A stretch of DNA of 64,000 nucleotides. It comes from Paenibacillus sp. FSL K6-3182. GTDB taxonomy: Bacteria > Bacillota > Bacilli > Paenibacillales > Paenibacillaceae. The position numbers and the translations under genes are program-made. The DNA lies in the NCBI RefSeq assembly GCF_037976325.1, contig NZ_CP150265.1, forward strand, positions 1,068,001 through 1,132,000, read 5' to 3'. The notes under the pieces were generated by a model. It saw only the letters and a program-made list of their open reading frames with translations, ran no database searches and was not told the origin of the DNA. This document shows, in pieces, positions 48,737 to 58,735 of the stretch (position 1 is the stretch's first letter; each line of letters begins with the position of its first letter).

Positions 48737-49681
48737 TTGAACTCCGGGATGAATGTCAATGAAGCCGTCGTGCGAAAGCGGCAGGGATCCGGTAAGGCTA
48801 GAAGACAGCGCGCTTTGTTCTTGTTCCTTGCGGTTGCTCCATCGCTGCTTGGTTATATTTTGTTCACCCTGTATCCGAATGTGCTGTCGGTTTATTACTC
48901 CCTATTGGATTGGGATGGATTAACGGATGCCAAGTATGTAGGGTTCGATAACTATGTCCATATGGTTAAGGATCAATTCGTCTGGCGCGCTTTGTACCAT
49001 AACTTGTTATATATGATTATCGCTCCCGGGCTTATTGTTTTCATTTCATTGCTATTGGCCTATTTGTTGAATAATAAGACATATAAAGAAAATTCGATGT
49101 ATAAAGTAATTTATTTTTTTACGAACGTTTTGTCAGCTGTCGTTATTGCGTTGCTCTGGTCGTTTATCTTCGATGGAAGCTTCGGGATGCTGAATGGTCT
49201 GCTGGAACTGATCGGCTTGAACATGAATGATTTCTACTGGCTTGGAGACACAAGAACGGCCTTCTGGGCGTTGGTATTGCCGATGGTATGGGGCGGAGTT
49301 GGACTTTACGTCGTCATTTTCATTAATGCAATCAGCAGTATACCTAAATCTCTGTATGAGGCGGCTCATCTTGAGGGCGCTCGTCCGATGACTATCCTCT
49401 TCCTGATTACAATTCCACTAATCCGCGGTGTTATCCGGGTATGTGTTGTATTCGCGGTATTGGGTTCGATTAAGGGCTTCGAGATCATCATGATCTTGAC
49501 GAATGGCGGGCCGGAAGGTTCCACAGACGTTATTGGGCTGTATATGTTTAATCTCGCATTTGGCAAAGAATATCATAATTACGGTTACGCTTCCGCTATC
49601 GGGATGTTCCTCTTCGTCATTCTGGTTGGAGCAAAACTAATTATTGATAAACTATATCCGGATGATCCTGTCGAGTATTAG
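48737..49681 (+). CDS. Sugar ABC transporter permease (first subunit)
   Basis: A 314-residue MalF-like permease with six membrane helices, the first at about residues 30-52. The EAA loop is YEAAHLEGARPMTIL near residue 215. The start is TTG 48737, eight bases after AAGGAGG (48722-48728); the ATG at 48749 is the alternative. It overlaps the region of the next gene start only slightly and forms a heterodimer with it. Confidence 0.92.
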   Translation: MNSGMNVNEAVVRKRQGSGKARRQRALFLFLAVAPSLLGYILFTLYPNVLSVYYSLLDWDGLTDAKYVGFDNYVHMVKDQFVWRALYHNLLYMIIAPGLIVFISLLLAYLLNNKTYKENSMYKVIYFFTNVLSAVVIALLWSFIFDGSFGMLNGLLELIGLNMNDFYWLGDTRTAFWALVLPMVWGGVGLYVVIFINAISSIPKSLYEAAHLEGARPMTILFLITIPLIRGVIRVCVVFAVLGSIKGFEIIMILTNGGPEGSTDVIGLYMFNLAFGKEYHNYGYASAIGMFLFVILVGAKLIIDKLYPDDPVEY

Positions 49682-49715
49682 CACGGGTAATCAAGGAGGG
49701 GGAGGCAACCAGGGC

Positions 49716-50552
49716 ATGGCAGAACGTCGAACTTTAATGGATGTATTTTGGAGACTGTTGCTGTTTTTATGGGCGATCTCCATCATTTTTCCAGTCGTGT
49801 GGATCTTGTATCAATCTGTTAGAACAAACGCTGCCTTTTTTCAGGATATATGGGCTTTGCCAACGGATCTGCAATGGGGCAATTATTCCAAGGCCTGGAA
49901 TGAATATAATATCGGCAAGTCTTTGTTGAATACGTTGTATTATGTCGGCGTGAGTCTGGTGCTCGGCACCTTCCTGACAACGCTTAATGCATACGCATTA
50001 ACGCGCATGAAGTTCAAGGGAAGAAAGCTGATATGGGGCCTGATTATGCTTTCCCTGTTCTTGCCGGGAATCAACGCGCTGGTCCCCCAATACATTCTAA
50101 TGAAAACATTGCATCTAACGAACAGTTTATCAGGCCTGATCATACTGGACAGCTTCGGCGAGAACGTATTTTTCCTCATGCTGCTCGGCGGATTTATGGC
50201 TTCGCTTCCCAGAGATCTGGAGGAGAGCGCGTTCATGGACGGAGCTTCGATCTTCCAGACGTTCTGGCGGATTATCGTGCCCTTGTCTACACCGGGAATC
50301 GTTACCGTAGCCATCTTCAAGTTTCTCGGCTTGTACAACAACTTTCTCGGCCCCTTCATCTATCTGGGCGATCCTGATAAATATACGATTGGGGTCAACA
50401 TGTACCAAGCGAATATGAAGATGCAATATACGTCGGATTGGGTGACAATGTTCGCGGGAGTCATTATTGTTATGATCCCCTCTATTATTTTCTATGTAAT
50501 CTTCCAAAAAAGAATTATGGAAGGCGCAACGATGGGAGCGATGAAAGGATGA
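49716..50552 (+). CDS. Sugar ABC transporter permease (second subunit)
   Basis: A 278-residue MalG-like permease with six membrane helices and the EAA loop EESAFMDGASIFQTFW near residue 190. GGAGGGGGAGG lies a suitable distance upstream of the ATG at 49716. Its stop overlaps the start of the GH20 gene by four bases. As with the first transporter, no ATPase gene is present, so a shared MsmX-like ATPase is likely. Confidence 0.92.
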   Translation: MAERRTLMDVFWRLLLFLWAISIIFPVVWILYQSVRTNAAFFQDIWALPTDLQWGNYSKAWNEYNIGKSLLNTLYYVGVSLVLGTFLTTLNAYALTRMKFKGRKLIWGLIMLSLFLPGINALVPQYILMKTLHLTNSLSGLIILDSFGENVFFLMLLGGFMASLPRDLEESAFMDGASIFQTFWRIIVPLSTPGIVTVAIFKFLGLYNNFLGPFIYLGDPDKYTIGVNMYQANMKMQYTSDWVTMFAGVIIVMIPSIIFYVIFQKRIMEGATMGAMKG

Positions 50553-52456
50553 GCATGGGACAGCAACAGCTTTCGTTCTATGGAGAGCTTAGTGGTTTGG
50601 ATAATGGAGTGGACATCCTGTGCGACATGCTGGCTATGAAACGGTCGGACACCGGAGGATTTCCAGTTACGCTGGAGAGAACAGAAAACGCAGAGCTACT
50701 CGTAAGGTTCGAAGGAGCAGGCGCCACTATTATTTATAATCGAAGCAATCACTTGCTCCGGGCAGTCGGTCTATTGGTGGAAGCCCTCCGATCGCACGAG
50801 TATACAGAAATCCGCGAACAACCGCAATTCGATACAATCGGATTCATGCTGGACTGCTCCCGGAATGCCGTTCCTAAAGTGGATAGTGTTAAAGAATTGC
50901 TGCGTTACATGGCTTTGATGGGCATGAATACGCTCATGCTCTATACAGAGGATACTTATACGGTAGAGAACGAACCGTATTTTGGTTATATGCGCGGCAG
51001 ATACACGCCGGAAGAGCTCCAGGAATGCGATGCCTATGCGGCGGAGCTTGGCATCGAGATGATTCCTTGCATTCAGACGCTCGGTCATCTCGAGTCCTTC
51101 CTGAAGTGGGAGGCTTCGGCCGCTGTAAGAGATACGCATGATGTACTTCTGGTAGGGCAGGACCCTACCTACGAGTTGATTGACCGAATGGTAGGCAGTG
51201 TATCGCGTACGTTCCGCAGCCGTCGAATACATATCGGAATGGACGAAGCCCACGGCTTGGGGCGTGGCCGTGGTCTGGATCTCTATGGGAACCGTAATCG
51301 ATTTGAGCTTATGAACGAGCATTTGTCCAAGGTAGAGGACATTACGACACGTTATGGCTTGCAGCCGCTGATCTGGAGCGACATGTACTTTCGGATCGGC
51401 TCTGCAACGCACGATTATTATGATCTCGATTCTGTAATCGATGAAGCTCATGTGAATCGCATTCCGCAGGGAATACAGCTTGTTTATTGGGATTATTATC
51501 ATTATGAGCAGCAATTTTACGAGACGATGATACGCAAGCATCGGGCGCTCGGCTCCGTACCTGTATTCGCTGGCGGCATCTGGACTTGGCTCGGCATGAG
51601 TACGCATTATACGCGTACGTTACAATGCACCCATGCAGCACTGCAAGCCTGCAAACAGGAGAATGTAAGGGAAGTGTTCGCAACGGCGTGGGGGGACAAC
51701 GGGGCGGAGAACAATCTATGGTCGATTCTTCCGAGTTTGCAGCTATACGCAGAACACGCTTATGCCAAGGTTGTGGATGAGCAGAGATTACAACGCAGAA
51801 CGCTGTTTTGTACGGGCATTCCTTATGATCATTATATGAATATTGAGCGAATGGATCATATATCAGGCGTGAAGACGGAGCACGGCGATTTCTCCAATCC
51901 ATCGAAATATTTGCTGTGGCAGGATGTCCTGTTGGGGCTGTTCGACAAACACATTGAGAATACAGAGGTTGCGGACCATTATGGCCGGCTTGCCAAGTTG
52001 TATCGGGAGCAGGAGGCTAGTCAGGATACGGCTAATCGTCTATTCGGCGTTCTTGCCTGCTTGGCTGATGTACTTGCAATAAAGGCGGATTTAGGAATAC
52101 GTCTAAGAAGCGCATATGCGGATGGAAATCATGCGTTATTAGAACATATGGCTACGAATGAATTGCCTGAATTGCTGGTGAGAGTAGAGGTTTTACGAAC
52201 TTCGCATCGTGGACAATGGATGAGCACGAACAAGCCTCATGGATGGGAAGTATTAGATATTCGTTATGGAGGACTATCAGCAAGATTGAAATCCGCGCAA
52301 GAACGGATAGCCGATTATTTAGCAGGCACAGTCGAGCGAATCGAGGAGCTTGAAGAGAGAAGGCTTTACTTTGACGCCAGGTCCATACAGGACGGCGCAG
52401 AAACGGACTATTTTGTTTCCTATCATCTGATTGCAAGTGCGAATAAGTTTACCTGA
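50549..52456 (+). CDS. GH20 family beta-N-acetylhexosaminidase
   Basis: A 635-residue glycosidase without signal peptide, so it works in the cytoplasm on imported oligosaccharides. An N-terminal alpha/beta domain (1-115) precedes a TIM barrel. The barrel begins at FDTIGFMLDCSRN and carries the GH20 Asp-Glu catalytic pair in HIGMDEAHG near residue 235. These enzymes use the substrate acetamido group as nucleophile, so the sugar removed should be GlcNAc or GalNAc. It is coupled to the permease gene by an ATGA overlap, linking transport with cleavage. Confidence 0.88.
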   Translation: MSMGQQQLSFYGELSGLDNGVDILCDMLAMKRSDTGGFPVTLERTENAELLVRFEGAGATIIYNRSNHLLRAVGLLVEALRSHEYTEIREQPQFDTIGFMLDCSRNAVPKVDSVKELLRYMALMGMNTLMLYTEDTYTVENEPYFGYMRGRYTPEELQECDAYAAELGIEMIPCIQTLGHLESFLKWEASAAVRDTHDVLLVGQDPTYELIDRMVGSVSRTFRSRRIHIGMDEAHGLGRGRGLDLYGNRNRFELMNEHLSKVEDITTRYGLQPLIWSDMYFRIGSATHDYYDLDSVIDEAHVNRIPQGIQLVYWDYYHYEQQFYETMIRKHRALGSVPVFAGGIWTWLGMSTHYTRTLQCTHAALQACKQENVREVFATAWGDNGAENNLWSILPSLQLYAEHAYAKVVDEQRLQRRTLFCTGIPYDHYMNIERMDHISGVKTEHGDFSNPSKYLLWQDVLLGLFDKHIENTEVADHYGRLAKLYREQEASQDTANRLFGVLACLADVLAIKADLGIRLRSAYADGNHALLEHMATNELPELLVRVEVLRTSHRGQWMSTNKPHGWEVLDIRYGGLSARLKSAQERIADYLAGTVERIEELEERRLYFDARSIQDGAETDYFVSYHLIASANKFT

Positions 52457-52463
52457 ATCAAGG

Positions 52464-52477
52464 TGAAAGCGCTGCCA
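52464..52477 (+). promoter_or_regulatory. Candidate cre site (CcpA) before the GH123-like gene
   Basis: TGAAAGCGCTGCCA matches the cre consensus TGWAANCGNTNWCA at all but one position and lies 38 nt before the start codon. It suggests glucose repression of the surface enzyme. Confidence 0.55.
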
Positions 52478-52514
52478 ATTAATTTGTATATTACTTATAA
52501 GGAGATGAATAATC

Positions 52515-55500
52515 ATGGTGCAAATGAAAAAAATGAGTCGGAGTATATTGGTTAGAATCCTCATCTTATGTTTAACGGTTCCGTCCATCTTTATGGGTGG
52601 ATCGATTTCGAATGCACAGGCTGCTGTATCTGACAACTTATTAGCGAATGCGAATACGTATCAAATTTGGACGGCTCCCAATACGATGAATATATTAAAG
52701 CATCAAGCCCCGCTTGTTGGCAATAGTATTAATTTGGATATGGCCAAAAGAGAATATGAGAGCGGTCAAGCGTTCGTTACTGCTGGGGAAGACGGGGCTG
52801 AAGTGACAGAGGTCAGCATCACGGATCTTACCTATGAGAGCTCAATCATTCCTTCTCAAGATGTGCAAATTTTTGTCCAGCATTACGTAAATGTAACCAA
52901 AAGCACAAACGGAGCTTTACCCGTTGGATGGTATCCGGACGCGTTGATTCCTCTTGATTCTTATATAGGACTGCACGGTACTGTAAATGTGGAAGCAGGA
53001 GAGAATCAGGCATTTTGGTTTACGGTCCGAACGGATGCCGACACACCTTCAGGAGTATATACAGGCTCAATTAGCTTAACGGTTAACGGACAGGTGAATC
53101 ATGTTCCTGTTAACGTAAAGGTCAGAAACTTTGCGCTTCCAGAGGAAAATCACGCAGAGACCGCCTTTACAATCTGGGGCGGAGATATGCTGCTGGCAGG
53201 TCACCCTGGAATTACGCTCAACAGCCCGGAATATTGGGAACTGATGAGGAATTACTATGATCTGATGCTTGACTATCATATTACAGCAATGGATTTACCT
53301 ATACCGTCTACCGATTACGATCAATTTGTGCTGGATGCCGCACCATATGTGAATAATCCACGTGTATCGGCTTATCGGATTCCCTATGAGGCTTCAGATT
53401 TTGACAATGGAAAAGCAACAAAGCTGGTTAACGATCTGGATGCGGCAGGACTTCTTGATAAAGCCTATTATTATCTGGGCAGAGATATTGATGAGCCGAC
53501 TCCAGCCCTGTATCCCAAAGTCATTGATTTTAGCAATAAAATCAAAGCTATTGATCCAACATTACGGCATATTGTGACAAGCGGAATAAAACCAGATTTG
53601 GCGCCCTATGTAAATACGTTTTCCCCACTATTTAGTGAATTTACAACGGAGCAAGGTTTGGAAATGGCCAGGGCGCATCAAGCCAATGGAGGGCATATGT
53701 GGTGGTACGGATGCATTGCCAATCAAAACCCTTACCCTACGTATCATATTGACGATAATTTGATCAGCGCGCGAATGTTGTCCTGGATGCAGAAGTCATA
53801 TGGAATCGAAGGCAATTTATACTGGGCAGTGAATATTTACAAGAAATATAACGGCGTTGAATATGTGAATCGTGATATTTGGACGGATCCCGTTTCCTTT
53901 CAAGGTGCAAATGGTGAAGGCTCGATGTTATATCCGGGCGATAAATACGGAATTGACGGAGCCATTCCTACATTGAGACTACAAGCCATTCGCGACGGCA
54001 ATGAAGACTATGAGTATTTATGGTTGCTGGAGCAAAAAGTTAAAGAAGCTGCACAATTTTTAAAGGTCGATATTTCTGTAGACGATATTATGAAATTGTA
54101 TGATGACTCCTTATTTAAAAATGTTAAATCTTTCACATTAAATCCCCAGGATCTCCAAGATGTACGCAGTGAAGTGGCAGGAATCATTGAGCAATTGGAT
54201 CAAAATCCGAATTCGCTTATTGCAATTAGCAGCCTTACCTCTGGCATAATGGAAAAAGAAGTAACTGTTTATGCTGAGATAGGTACGGATGTGACTATCA
54301 ACGGTGTGGCAGTTGCAGGTACAGCTGTTGACGGAAGCAATGTTGCACAGAAATACGTTACACGCATTCCATCAAAAGTGGGTGTCAATGAGGTTACAAT
54401 CACCCTGAATAAGGATGCTCAGAACGAAGTTATCACTAGACGTTTTATTCAGAATTCGAGAACGATGGAACCCATTATGAAAAAGATCAATTTTAATGAT
54501 TTTGAAGATGAGCAATCGTTGGACGAAATTGTTATGTATGATGGGGCAACTAAAGAAGGTTTGTCGGAGGAACATGTGACCAGCGGTATTAAATCGTTGA
54601 AAGTTAAGATTCCAGATAAGGCGGGCGGAAGCTATCCAAGTATGGTGTTGCCTGTTGGCTCGGAAAACAAAGATATTTCAAAGGCCAAGACATTGGAATT
54701 CGATGTGTTTAACGCTTCGCAATCTGCCATGGAGCTTTTTGTTAAGGTTTACGACAAATCGAATGTTGCCTCCGATCACGCATTAGGTGGAATTACCCCT
54801 GGTGCTCATCATATTGCTTTTCCTATTTCGGAATTGGCCAATGTGGATAAGAATAACATATCATCTATTATACTTTGGACTTACACGGGCAATTTAGATA
54901 TAACATTGTATTTTGACCATTTTTATTTTACAGAACCCGATGCAGAGGCGATGAAGCAAATTGAGATCAATTATAGTCCGATCTTGCCTGATATTGATGG
55001 TGTTGTAAATGATGCCATATGGAACATCGATAAAGAGTTGACTTACAAAACAGGGACCACGGACAATGAGGCAAAATATAATCTGGCATATAATGATCAA
55101 TATTTGTTTGTCGGAGTTAACGTGAAAGATGATCATGTGGTAAATTCGAATGCGGCAAAGCCATGGGATGATGATTCTGTGGAGATCTATATCGACGGTG
55201 ATGGAATGAAGGGGGAGTACACGGATCATACCGTAAGATATGTGTTTCGATATGATGATGATCAAGTATATGCGTATGGAACAAAGCCTAAAGAAACGGA
55301 TGGCATTAAACAGCATACGCTTAAGACAGGAGAGGGGTATTCGCTGGAAGTGGCGATACCATGGCGTGTAATCGGAGTGACTCCTGGGAATGAGAATGTC
55401 ATTGGTTTTAACGTTCATGTCAACGATAAGAATGTTGAGGAAACAAGTGCGCCAGGAAAGCTAAGTTTAACAGCGGATGTTTCCCAGGATACGGTTTCAT

Positions 55501-57683
55501 CGCTCCATTGGAAAGACAGAGTGTTCGCGCCCCAAAATGCCAGTTTTACAATCTCTGAAAGCTTGCAGGATGAAATTGTGATCGATGGCAAGCTGGATGA
55601 ATCCACTTGGGATTTAAATTACAACATGGGTTACGCTACCTTTGGGCAATCCAATAATACCTCAAAAGTAGGTTTTAAGTGGGATTCAAAAAACTTATAT
55701 GCCGCTTTTAATGTGACAGATGATGTGATTCATGCCCCACAGGAACGCCCTGTTTGGGAAGAAGACGGAGTGGAAATTTTTATTGATGGCGATTTCTTAA
55801 AGGGGCCGCGTAAGGGTGATCATGCACCGCACTATTTGTTCAGATTTGGAGATGATACGGCATACCTGGACGGTTTTCCAAGCGAATTAACACAAGGGAT
55901 CATTCAAAAATCAGTAAAAACAAATACAGGATACAGCGTAGAAATCGCGATACCTTGGGAAACGATCGGCATCACAGCAACGGAGAAGCAATGGATTGGT
56001 ATTACCACGCATATAAATGACAACGATAATCCAAACATCGGCGTTCTTGGATTAACAGATGATGGGATTATGGATGGTGCGAATACAGAGAATTATTTAG
56101 CATTTCAGCTTCAGGAAGTGACGGCCGTGGAGGGGGTTCATCTCAATCAAACGGAAGGAATATTGAAAGTCGGGGAGACGCTACAGCTGAACGCGAGCAT
56201 ACTACCAGAGGATGCCAGTAATAAAACGGTTGTTTGGTCCGTATATGGAGAACAGCCGATGGGCGTAGCCCAAATTACGTCGACTGGATTGGTGTCGGCA
56301 ATAGCTCCAGGAACTGCAGTGCTTCGCGCCACCAGCGCGGTGGATGCAACGAAATTTGCCGAATTCAGCTTGACTGTTAAAGCAAAGGACAAACCTGTAG
56401 ATCCAGTAGGTCCGAATGTACCTGGTGTACCTGGTGTTCCTAGCGGATCAGGCGGGGACTTCCCATCAGATGGTCCTAAAGTAGAGAACGGTACGATTAA
56501 AATGAACACAAAAGTTGACGGCGATGGATTGACTGCGAAAGTCGAAGTGAACATGGAAGCTATAGAGAAAGCATGGAAGAGTACCCCAGTGGACAGTTCG
56601 GGGCATGCAACGATTCGAATTGAAATCAGCGGAGAACAAGGTAAGAATAGTACGGAAATTTCAATTCCGGCAGAGGCCATTTCCAATCTTAACTCTAAGC
56701 AGAAAATCGAACTTATCACGCATCGCGCACGTATGACTTTGTCTTCCAGCTTCTTTCAAGAGAAGACAGCAACGAATGCCAAGATCGTTACCGTCATCAT
56801 AGGAGATGCAGACAAAACGAAATGGTCTCAGAGTGTGACGGATCAAATCGGCGATCATCCGGCAATCCACTTCACAATGAAAATAGATGGCGAACCCTAT
56901 GCATGGAGCCATCCGAAGACACCTGTGGAAATAGAAATACCTTATGTACCATCGGTTAAGGAAGCCGCGAAGCCGAATCATATTGTCATATGGTCAATTA
57001 ACGATGCTGGCCAAGCGGTTGTGGTTGCGAATGGAAAATACGATCCAACGACAAAAAGCGTTCGCTTTAAAGGGAACCATTTCGGTTCATATGTGGTAGC
57101 GTTTGTCTATAAAACGTTCTCGGATATTGGAAACCACCTATGGGCCCAGGCAGCGATCGAATCGTTGGCAGCAAGAGAAGTCATCAAAGGGACGGGGCAC
57201 GATACTTTTGGGCCAGCCAAAAATATTACACGAGCAGATTTTGTCACTATGTTAGTCAGGGCTTTAGATCTAAAAGGATTCTTGGATGTGAACGGTGATG
57301 GAAAAGATAATAAAAATTTCAATGATGTATTCAGCGCCGATTATTATTACGAGGCGATAGGAATGGCTAAGCAAATGAGCATCATTACAGGATCAGGCAA
57401 CGATTCCTTTAATCCGAAAGGAGAAATTTCCCGTCAAGAAATGTTTACCATCGCAGCTCGTGCGTTGACGAAACTCGAGAAACTACAAGCAGAAGGGAAC
57501 AAGGAACAGTTGTCTAGTTTCCTTGACCATGGGAGCGTTGCAGAATATGCTGCCAGCAGCATAGCGGGTTTACTGGAAGCAGGGCTGATTGAAGGTAACG
57601 GCAACTCTCTCCATCCCAGAGCAAAGGCAACTAGAGCAGAAGTGGCTGTATTTATGGAGAGACTGTTAAACCGCATCTATTAA
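52515..57683 (+). CDS. Cell-surface GH123-like hexosaminidase with CBM9, BIG2 and SLH domains
   Basis: A 1722-residue exported enzyme. Order: signal peptide (1-37); GH123/DUF4091-type beta domain and barrel (about 40-560) with the Asp-Glu pair at 326-327 in GRDIDEP; a jelly-roll module (about 655-812); two CBM9-like modules (about 816-1000 and 1013-1202); a BIG2 Ig-like domain (1206-1292); a Gly/Pro/Val linker; a domain of about 200 residues; and three SLH repeats (about 1535-1722) that bind pyruvylated wall polymer. The founding GH123 enzyme, NgaP of Paenibacillus sp. TS12, is a beta-N-acetylgalactosaminidase. AAGGAG supports the ATG at 52515. Confidence 0.87.
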   Translation: MVQMKKMSRSILVRILILCLTVPSIFMGGSISNAQAAVSDNLLANANTYQIWTAPNTMNILKHQAPLVGNSINLDMAKREYESGQAFVTAGEDGAEVTEVSITDLTYESSIIPSQDVQIFVQHYVNVTKSTNGALPVGWYPDALIPLDSYIGLHGTVNVEAGENQAFWFTVRTDADTPSGVYTGSISLTVNGQVNHVPVNVKVRNFALPEENHAETAFTIWGGDMLLAGHPGITLNSPEYWELMRNYYDLMLDYHITAMDLPIPSTDYDQFVLDAAPYVNNPRVSAYRIPYEASDFDNGKATKLVNDLDAAGLLDKAYYYLGRDIDEPTPALYPKVIDFSNKIKAIDPTLRHIVTSGIKPDLAPYVNTFSPLFSEFTTEQGLEMARAHQANGGHMWWYGCIANQNPYPTYHIDDNLISARMLSWMQKSYGIEGNLYWAVNIYKKYNGVEYVNRDIWTDPVSFQGANGEGSMLYPGDKYGIDGAIPTLRLQAIRDGNEDYEYLWLLEQKVKEAAQFLKVDISVDDIMKLYDDSLFKNVKSFTLNPQDLQDVRSEVAGIIEQLDQNPNSLIAISSLTSGIMEKEVTVYAEIGTDVTINGVAVAGTAVDGSNVAQKYVTRIPSKVGVNEVTITLNKDAQNEVITRRFIQNSRTMEPIMKKINFNDFEDEQSLDEIVMYDGATKEGLSEEHVTSGIKSLKVKIPDKAGGSYPSMVLPVGSENKDISKAKTLEFDVFNASQSAMELFVKVYDKSNVASDHALGGITPGAHHIAFPISELANVDKNNISSIILWTYTGNLDITLYFDHFYFTEPDAEAMKQIEINYSPILPDIDGVVNDAIWNIDKELTYKTGTTDNEAKYNLAYNDQYLFVGVNVKDDHVVNSNAAKPWDDDSVEIYIDGDGMKGEYTDHTVRYVFRYDDDQVYAYGTKPKETDGIKQHTLKTGEGYSLEVAIPWRVIGVTPGNENVIGFNVHVNDKNVEETSAPGKLSLTADVSQDTVSSLHWKDRVFAPQNASFTISESLQDEIVIDGKLDESTWDLNYNMGYATFGQSNNTSKVGFKWDSKNLYAAFNVTDDVIHAPQERPVWEEDGVEIFIDGDFLKGPRKGDHAPHYLFRFGDDTAYLDGFPSELTQGIIQKSVKTNTGYSVEIAIPWETIGITATEKQWIGITTHINDNDNPNIGVLGLTDDGIMDGANTENYLAFQLQEVTAVEGVHLNQTEGILKVGETLQLNASILPEDASNKTVVWSVYGEQPMGVAQITSTGLVSAIAPGTAVLRATSAVDATKFAEFSLTVKAKDKPVDPVGPNVPGVPGVPSGSGGDFPSDGPKVENGTIKMNTKVDGDGLTAKVEVNMEAIEKAWKSTPVDSSGHATIRIEISGEQGKNSTEISIPAEAISNLNSKQKIELITHRARMTLSSSFFQEKTATNAKIVTVIIGDADKTKWSQSVTDQIGDHPAIHFTMKIDGEPYAWSHPKTPVEIEIPYVPSVKEAAKPNHIVIWSINDAGQAVVVANGKYDPTTKSVRFKGNHFGSYVVAFVYKTFSDIGNHLWAQAAIESLAAREVIKGTGHDTFGPAKNITRADFVTMLVRALDLKGFLDVNGDGKDNKNFNDVFSADYYYEAIGMAKQMSIITGSGNDSFNPKGEISRQEMFTIAARALTKLEKLQAEGNKEQLSSFLDHGSVAEYAASSIAGLLEAGLIEGNGNSLHPRAKATRAEVAVFMERLLNRIY

Positions 57684-57695
57684 GATAGATTTAGA

Positions 57696-57740
57696 AAGAG
57701 CTGTCCCAGAGGTCATAAAATGATTGTTGGACAGCTCTTA
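57696..57740 (+). terminator. Terminator-like hairpin after the GH123-like gene
   Basis: AAGAGCTGTCC (57696-57706) pairs with GGACAGCTCTT (57729-57739) around a 22-nt loop. The T-run after it is missing, so termination may be weak. Confidence 0.6.
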
Positions 57741-57877
57741 AGGTTTAACGGACGTTTGCGGGTGCTGAAGCCAATCAAATTACACTTGCCGGATCGACAG
57801 ACTGATTACCCGCGGTGAGCTGGCTGCGCTGTCTATGGCCGTATGGACCAAAGCCAAGCTATCGCTGGGAGCGTATA

Positions 57878-57891
57878 TGTAAGCGTTTCCA
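57878..57891 (+). promoter_or_regulatory. Relic cre site in the pseudogene region
   Basis: TGTAAGCGTTTCCA matches the cre consensus at all but one position. It lies 80 nt before the permease fragment and is probably left from the control region of the decayed operon. Confidence 0.45.
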
Positions 57892-57971
57892 GGAGCGGCG
57901 GTTACAGGATCAGCTATAACGAAGCAGGTTGTATTGTTTGTTCCTGATCTTCCTTATGGAAGCTGTAAGTC

Positions 57972-58203
57972 GATTTAGTTTGTGATCCCAGCGGGGGCAT
58001 ATCCGGAAGAGTGAAAGGGTTTCCGGTTGGCTTCAGCCGCGATACCTACAAACTAATCATTCAAAATCCGGAAATATGGAGGAAGCTTGGCAATACGTTG
58101 TGGATTGTAATCGTCGGTACGTTGTTGAATGTAATCACGACAGTAATGGTTGCCTATCCGCTATCTAGAGATGAAATGCCGTTTAAACGCGGACTCATGA
58201 GGA
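57972..58203 (+). pseudogene. Fragment of a sugar ABC permease (LplC-like)
   Basis: About 75 residues remain, from DPSGG through FPVGFSRDTYKLIIQNP and NTLWIVIVGTLLN to AYPLSRDEMPFKRGLM. This matches the second to third membrane segments of LplC/YtcP permeases. Sequence homology stops at both ends; the EAA loop is missing. No start codon with a ribosome site is present. Confidence 0.75.
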
Positions 58204-58213
58204 AATTAGCAGA

Positions 58214-58735
58214 ATGAAGGAAAATAATTACGAGTTCCGCAGACGGCTAGATGAAGTGCACAGACCCAATCGTCGGGATGCCTTCCGTGCGTTCGAATGA
58301 CGATGAAGTTGTAATCGGCGAAGGCTGGCAAATCGTAATCAGTAATAAAGCTTGTCCTATCATTCTGAATGCGGCAAAAGATCTGCAAGATTATTTCCTT
58401 ACCAGCATGAACCTATCGATTATCCTTCGCAAAGCAGAGAATTTCGGGGAATTGGCGAAATCAGGAAAGCAACAATTGATCCTCGGCAAGAGGATGAGCT
58501 TCCAGTCGTAAAAGGAGAACTACACAAGGCTAGAAGCTATCGCTATATCGTGTGTTCTCAGAGCATCATTATCTGCGGGAATGACAGTAGTGGAGCCGCT
58601 TAGGGGGTCTTTTACTTAGAGGATCTACTCAACCTGCGCGAAGCCCCATATGCATCGTATGCAGATGTGATTCGCAGTCCGCTCTTTTCTCCAAGAATGG
58701 CGCATTCCGGTTGGGGAATGAGTGGTACGTGGAGC
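58214..58735 (+). pseudogene. Broken gene for a carbohydrate-active enzyme N-terminal region
   Basis: Three reading frames must be joined: MKENNYEFRRRLDEVH at 58214, then VVIGEGWQIVISNKACPII, then [20 protein letters not shown] followed by a stop and [19 protein letters not shown]. The alpha/beta pattern and the [18 protein letters not shown] motif resemble the N-terminal domain before GH20/GH67-type barrels. The catalytic domain is gone. At least one frameshift and one in-frame stop (near 58602) show that it is dead. Confidence 0.65.

Noticed and set aside
50771..51607. 278-codon minus-strand frame opposite the GH20 gene
   Set aside because: Shadow of the GH20 coding sequence; no family resemblance or start signal.
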